From positions 10,549,501 through 10,613,500 of the forward strand of contig NC_088303.1 in assembly GCF_032854445.1 (NCBI RefSeq): a stretch of 64,000 nucleotides of DNA, in the 5' to 3' direction. The stretch is from Liolophura sinensis. Taxonomy: Eukaryota > Mollusca > Polyplacophora > Chitonida > Chitonidae. Below, in pieces: positions 57,569 through 64,000 of the stretch (position 1 is its first letter; every line of letters starts with the position of its first letter). The translations under genes and the position numbers were made by a program. The notes beneath the pieces were generated by a model. That model made no database searches, was not told where the DNA came from, and saw only the letters and a list, made by a program, of their open reading frames with translations.

Positions 57569-60500
57569 AGAGCAACAATGCCTGTTAGAACACTTTTCAA
57601 TAAGAGAGAAAAATTTCCATTTGGTTCACATCTCGTACGAATCAGTACGGTGACAAAAGTCTCAACTGTTTACACCTTACAACTGTTTGCAACCCGAACA
57701 ACTCTCTGCAAAGTAGAATGTTAAATGTATGTTTAAAAATTGCTTGACAGAAAACGATTTTTTCTTCAGATAAAAGCCTGACAAAAGACTTCTAACCCTG
57801 GTTTCAAATGCGGGGTAATTTATGATATTTTCAAGGTTCATAGATTAAGTACACAATGGTTCAATAAATGGAAATGTTAAAACAAGTGTGAAATGTTTGA
57901 CGCTTTTCGGAGTTCATTATTTGGCTTTGGCTTCGTGACAATGTCGTTTCTCGGAGGTATCGTTGGCATCAGCATCGTTCAGTCTCGGAGAAAAGATTTT
58001 CCAGAATGCCTTGCTTCCATTGTTTTCGATTGGGGTATTGGCAACAATTAGCGGTCCACAACCCTCGTATGGTTGTATGAGAAATTTTGCACGAAGTTCA
58101 TTGGAGATCGATTGCCTTCCAGCAATATACATGTAGGGCTCAGCCTGTGAGTGAAAATCTGAGTGTCTCATGTGAGGAAGTTGGCCAATTACTTGCATAA
58201 GGCTGGTGGTTTACTCCGTGTTATAAATCAGTCAAATTCTTTGATCAGTGATATGTGGTCGCTTCATGCCGATACTGCAGATTCAAGGTTTGAAGAACTC
58301 GCTTTTTGTCGTGACTTCTAAATGTGGGTGTGTTAAACATTGACGACCTGTACTAAAGAGTCGATTAACTTGTTACACATGTTTTTACTTTGTATCTGTG
58401 AAGCTATAGTGTGTGCTTATTTAGATGTAGTACGGTCACATGCCATAGAAAGTCAGACGAATCACAAAGTAACAATAGCATTCATGGCTACGGACATCTA
58501 CGGTTTGCTAAGTTTCCAATCCTCCGTGATATTCAATATTCGCCGTTTATTTATTCTGCTGCTAGGAAACAACCTGAGGCAAAACAAATTAAATAATGAA
58601 GTTGAACAAGATCTGCACAATTTTACAACGAGCTTTCCGATGGCTTGCGTTCATGACCTGAAGACTTATGGGCCATATGAATAACTCAAGTTCATATTTT
58701 GTATAATATCTTTCATTCGATCTGGGCCGGCAACAGCTGATAATAAGATCAGTAGAATGAAGGTGAGCGATTTTATATCTGTTTGTAACGGTAACACACC
58801 AAATGGCATTCCGAAAAAACACTAAGGCTAATCTCTCGGCAATTTCGCGACCAAAATGAGACGTTTCTTCATGTGTCAGGATGAAAAATATTCCTGTACA
58901 CGCAATAGCACCGCCTAGAGGCAAGTGCTTTTGACTGAGTTTAAAGTACAAAGCCAAGTAGAAATCTGACTGTGGATTTGAAGAAAAGGCCCGCGCCATC
59001 TGCCGACAAGGGCTTTTATGATGTATAAAAGAAGGCTTCAGTTGAATGTTGTTTTGGTGAGTTGGGTAACTCGCAAAGGTGTTCACGATAACCAGGCCTG
59101 ATCTATATCGTTTGTGATGTTTTATATGGCTTATTTGTTTTGTATATACGAGACACAACTGCACCATAAGAACACTACCTAACCGAATAATGAAAATAAG
59201 ACAGCCGGGCCCCTCTGCAAATATGCAGGTTAAGGTTTAACAAGAGTTATATCGAAGTTGTCAAATGTTACCGCTGTTGCATCTTTGAGGAAAGCCTTGG
59301 GATGTTCAAGGGTGTACTGAATTTTTATGCTATATAATTATTGCATTGTAACATGGGAATGAAACCCGTCTGCTTTTAATCTTGTTTATAATTTTGTTAG
59401 AAAAAGAGCTAAGTTTTTTCAATTTCAAAATCAAAAGATTTTTCCCCTTCCACTTCAATATGGCTGCCGGATAGTCCAAATTTTCTGACTAGCATTTGTA
59501 GTATATAGTGTGATAAGCCTAGCGGCAGTCAGTAGTTCTGGTCACAGGTCAATCCATTTTAAATCATGAAGCGTTTCAGTGTGTATGATGCGCATGACTT
59601 AAGCAGTTTGTGCGCACACAGTGGTAGCTACAAGTGAAAGCGTGAACGGAGAAGAGTTGTTGACGACTTTGTTTGTCAAAATATTGTTCAAAATGATCTG
59701 ACCAGAAAACTAGATGACTGTGGACAGGTAGGGAATGACAGTTACTGCTTGGGAGTACGTAAAACAAGAAGACAAGGTGTGTAATTTAGCGTTAGCATCG
59801 TTTTTTGGAAGCTCTCATTTTGCAAAAATGGATCGTTTTGTGTCTGGCACTGTAGGATGCGAGTTCAACATTGCACTTACGACAACAAAAGAGAACAATA
59901 CTAAACAGGGGGCTTTTGGAGAAGACATTGTATGCGGCACTGTATGGCGTTATTGTGATATTATACGTGGGTACTGAACTCCTTCATATCAAAGCCTTGT
60001 CGGTAACCATAAACTCAACGATCAACTGATTACTCACTTTTGCATGCTTACATGCAATTTGCTGTTTAATGGTTACTGCATGTATCACCACTGATGTCAC
60101 CGTGGGTTACAACGAGTGAAATAACTGCGTTAAATATTTCCATCATTTTGGATACCTGTATGCAATTCGTAGGTGATGCTTGGCCAACTTTAAACAGCAC
60201 AATTTGTAAACAATTAAAGTCAAACACTTCATCAATTTTTTGTTCACAAATAAAACTTCCGTAAATATACACAATAAACATTAGACGCCTGCTGACTGTA
60301 GTTTCTACGAAATTTGACATCGTTGCAGTCTACCTTTGGGTTAAGATATTTGAAATTAGGGAAAAGCTTAGAGCGTTGTCAATTATTGGATCTATCAGCT
60401 AATTTATTAAATAAAGCTGTTAAAGATACGTGACTGGAAAACAGAATGAGACAAAAGTGACGTCATAATTCCGAGAAAAACTATCTTTGTGCCCAGTGTC

Positions 60501-61559
60501 CTCTGACACCAACACCTAAATCAATTAAATTGATTGTCAGTTCTGTTGATCTGTACTGCCGTCTCTGGTATGGGAGTCTTCATAGATATCAACGAGGTTT
60601 TATAAAAGTATCACCTTTCTCTATAATAGAAGGCCAGTGGGTATTCATAAACTGTATTATTACCTATCGATTCGCACTGATAAGGGATCACTTATGCACA
60701 TGGAAAATAGAACTATTCATCGGCCAAGCTATGCGTCGTTTTCAGTTAACTTGCATTGTGAAGTGTCTTTTTGATTCTTTGTCATCAGTTTCCGTGGTCA
60801 TATCGAAGAAATAGGCAGATTATGACCTACTTCGCCCGAGGTCTCCTCTTTAGTTCAATAGAAATGTCTTTACCATGATCCTTTGTTCATTTTTCCATTT
60901 TCCACAACCCATTACATATGCCCATGGCGGCTGGTTGAGCGAGTTTAGCCAAGGTATCTATTTCTTTGCTCGTGATACTTCGACCTGTGCGTGTATTACC
61001 CCAAAGCTGAAATTTCTCTCAAAAGTAGAAGACCGTTGTTGTTCTCAAACCATCCGCCGAGAAGCAAATTGAAAATTTCCATAAAGAGAAAATGCCTAGG
61101 CACGAACACGGAAGGCTCCCCTATGTCATAGTGCTAAGGTATTACGCTGTTGCCATCGGCCATGTTTTGGTCTCCTTAGAATAGCGGTTTGCAGCGTTCT
61201 ACAACCTGATACAGATATGAACTACTTTGCTTCCTAAGCACCTCAAATGCTGTAATTAGACCAGGCAGGAGACACGCACACGTCCTCTCACCACATTACG
61301 GCATCCGATATAAAGCTTTCATATATCTGTTACTCCAATACATCAGGTGACACTTTCTTAACTTATGAATCAGTCACTAAATATTATTATTATATTGAAT
61401 ATTATTATGATTTATTGAACCACAGTCGAAGTGATGTCAAAGCATAGTTTCTGTACAGCTATTTTCATAATAAACAACAAGTCTTGACTGTCCCAATGTG
61501 GATTATGGATGTAGCGCGCGTTGACATGATCTGTAACGAAGTTGAGAGATCAAATCTCG

Positions 61560-61710
61560 AAGGCTCAGCTATGGCTTATCCGGTAAGGAGGATTGTCGGG
61601 TAGCTGGCGAGGTACTCTTGCCTCTTCCAGGTTGCCCTTTAAGACATAAACTTGTCCGTCGTCATGTAGGCAACCGCACGTTGAGACGTAAAATCATAAA
61701 TACAATAATT
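61560..61710 (+). mobile_element. Possible degenerate SINE
   Basis: GTCCGTCGTCATGTAGGCAA and GTTGAGACGTAAAATCATAA resemble the 3' end of the SINEs in this window, but the match is weak and the hairpin is incomplete. Confidence 0.3.
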
Positions 61711-62144
61711 AAATGAACCAACTTAACCAATTATGCCACTTAGTGCTGACATTTGCAACCATTAAAAAATGTACATTTGGTGCACTTAGTTATAAAAAGA
61801 CCCAAACAAGGTTCACGCATTAGGAACAATAAGTATACTGCATCTGCACGGCTATACTCTAATGTATATGGTCGATGTATTCGAACATCAGTTCAAAGTT
61901 ACTCAAAACGTTCAAAATGATACTGTTATCTACATACGCCTCGATGTCTAGGGGATATGTGATGAAAAACTTAAGGGTCATTGCAATACATAACTTGTCT
62001 TGGAATGTCTCGTTTACTGAAATTGGATGTGGGTTTTCTACACATCTGGTACACGGCTATGTGATTAGGCAAGATCATTTTGGTGTCACATAAACAGGTT
62101 AATCCACACAGCCGTAAAATCGATAACTACTGTCACTGATTGAT

Positions 62145-63015
62145 TAATTCCTCTTGAGTAGACGTGTTTATAACCCTACATGCAGCCACTTGAGTAGACG
62201 TGTTTATAACCATACATGCAGCCATTTGAGTAGACGTGTTTATAACCATACATGCAGCCATTTGAGTAGACTTGTTTATAATCATACATGCAGCCATTTG
62301 AGTAGACGTGTTTGTAACCATACATGCAGCCACTTGAGTAGACGTGTTTATAACCATACATGCAGCCATTTGAGTAGACGTGTTTTATAACCATACATGC
62401 AGCCATTTGAGTAGACGTGTTTATAACCATACATGCAGCCATTTGAGTAGACGTGTTTATAACCATACATGCAGCCACTTGAGTAGACGTGTTTATAACC
62501 ATACATGCAGCCATTTGAGTAGACGTGTTTATAACCATACATGCAGCCATTTGAGTAGACGTGTTTATAACCATACATGTAGCCATTTGAGTAGACGTGT
62601 TTACAACAATACATGCAGCCATTTGAGTAGACGTGTTTATAATCATACATGCAGCCATTTGAGTAGACGTGTTTATAACCATACATGCAGCCATTTGAGT
62701 AGACGTGTTTATAATCATACATGCAGCCATTTGAGTAGACGTGTTTATAACCATACATGCAGCCATTTGAGTAGACGTGTTTACAACAATACATGCAGCC
62801 ACTTGAGTAGACGTGCTTATAACCATACATGCAGCCACTTGAGTACACGTGTTTACAACAATACATGCAGCCACTTGAGTACACGTGTTTACAACAATAC
62901 ATGCAGCCACTTGAGTAGACGTGTTTATAACCATACATGCAGCCATTTGAGTAGACGTGCTTATAATCATACATGCAGCCACATGAGTAGCGGCGTTTAT
63001 AACCATACATGCAAC
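62145..63015. repeat. 36-bp minisatellite (~24 units)
   Basis: Very regular units contain TTGAGTAGACGTGTTTATAA and CCATACATGCAGCCA. A TTACAACAATAC variant recurs several times between 62600 and 62900. As 36 is a multiple of three, frames are open on both strands: plus SRRVYNHTCSHL repeat, minus NTSTQMAACMVI repeat of up to 280 codons. No flanking domain, splice context or start supports a protein. Confidence 0.95.
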
Positions 63016-64000
63016 CACAGAGAAATATAAGTATACAGAAGCAGTTCATTTGTGCATTTGTTAAGCAATGGAGTGCGGATCTCATGAGATGAATGGTCCA
63101 AAGGTATGGAATTCTACATTTTAATCCGATACTTCAAAGGTTCTACTCGCCATTGATGTGTAAAATGATTATTCAAGAGAAATCAAACCTAACATGAAGT
63201 TTTTCTAACACTGCTGCCATTGTGTACTTTTTGACTGGCAGATGACAGTTTACTCCCTTGATCTTCACGTTTGTAGGGCTCTTATAAGAGGATACTTGGA
63301 CGATGCAGTTAACTGAAGGTTTGTCAGCAGTCTTGCTTGTTAGATATAAAGCCAATCCTAGTGTCGATGGTGAGGTTCCTGTTGTGTAATTGGATACCAT
63401 GTTTTGTTTTGCGGAGTCAAATATCTACATCTGTGAGTGTGAGTGACGGGACCTCTGTTGGGCTGCTGTCTAGCGCTTACAGCAACTAAATAAGAAAAGA
63501 ATGTCTTGCAAATAATGAGTGGAGTGGAAATTTGACATGTAGCTTTAGTACATGCTAGTTTTGAAAGCTTTTTGGCAACGCCTTTAGTTATGACAATGCA
63601 GAGAAGACTTCACTGTAGTTACTGGAGTATATTCAGGTTAATTAGATGGCCTGTTCTGACAGGGCTAGCAGCGTGCCGGAGATGGCACAGGAGCCATGAT
63701 AGCTTGGATCGGAACAATATCGCTGAACTCCAATATTAAAATTGATAAGCTGGTGGCGGATTGAAAGTATTCTGTTATCCGGCTGACATGTACAAAGCCC
63801 TAACATGACACACCGGATAACAAAGCCGCTGAAGTTCACCAACAGTGGGCCTATTGCCCGTGTGGCGACGTGTGAAAATGAGGGACTGTGTGAGCGAGGA
63901 GAGAGGGAAAACCCTAGTTTTTATCATAGAAAGCATATTACATAATGTGGTGCGTGGTACGGATACCATTACACGAATCTTTGCACACTGAACGGTAGAT

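Larger units (their letters stand above)
52924..64000 (+). other. Intron 1 of the mGluR gene (at least its beginning)
   Basis: After the splice donor no exon continuing the flytrap domain was recognised up to the window end. If the gene is normal, this whole stretch is intronic. It contains the arrays and SINE listed separately. Stretches 53810-54480, 55170-62140 and 63020-64000 show no supported gene. Open frames at 57917-58198 (minus), 58340-58684 (plus) and 58589-59167 (minus) have no recognised motif. An independent nested gene cannot be excluded. Confidence 0.6.

Noticed and set aside
58340-59167. Overlapping open frames (114 codons plus, 192 codons minus) as genes in the mGluR intron
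   Set aside because: No recognised motif on either strand and no supporting context; left as unassigned.
62176-63018. 280-codon minus-strand open frame with NTSTQMAACMVI repeats
   Set aside because: Translation of the 36-bp array; both strands are open and no unique coding sequence adjoins.

Overview
The window looks like metazoan, probably molluscan, nuclear DNA. There are no operons. Most of the sequence is non-coding and rich in repeats. At least a dozen copies of a tRNA-derived SINE carry the 3' tail seen in many bivalve and gastropod sequences. Penelope-like and Ty3/gypsy retroelement relics are present, and the only two convincing genes are animal families: a Golgi alpha-1,3-fucosyltransferase (GT10) and the first coding exon of a metabotropic glutamate receptor (class C GPCR). 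The molluscan assignment is an inference from SINE type and gene content. Species cannot be read from the sequence.

Layout. 1-3140: decayed Ty3/gypsy element, minus strand. 3.1-7.1 kb: AT-rich non-coding DNA, a diverged repeat pair and an imperfect ~36-bp minisatellite. 7.67-27.0 kb: copy A of a segmental duplication. It holds SINEs, a Penelope-like relic bracketed by a 30-bp minisatellite, a broken fucosyltransferase copy (minus), its upstream region, an 11.2-kb 27-bp minisatellite and a unique-sequence flank. 27-31 kb: spacer with a SINE and a small gag relic. 31.04-38.87 kb: copy B in the same order. It has the intact fucosyltransferase gene (34550-35779, minus), the same upstream region, a 1.3-kb version of the minisatellite with a private 77-bp higher-order repeat, and the same unique flank. 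38.9-50.8 kb: non-coding DNA with a second, unrelated 27-bp array, a 72-bp array, a 25/75-bp array, several SINEs of at least two families, and a second Penelope fragment split by a SINE. 50.8-52.5 kb: likely promoter/5' region. 52479-52923: mGluR exon 1 with signal peptide and a perfect splice donor. From there to 64 kb lies intron or intergenic DNA with 25-bp, 58-bp and 36-bp arrays and no further recognisable exon.

The main story is structural. A fucosyltransferase locus was duplicated together with its 5' flank and an upstream minisatellite. One copy stayed coding with a short array. The other lost its start codon, gained a frameshift, lost the C-terminal catalytic half, and its array grew about nine-fold with nested higher-order repeats. 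Many long open frames in this window lie in tandem arrays whose unit length is a multiple of three (27, 30, 27 and 36 bp). They are best read as a by-product of unit length, not as genes.
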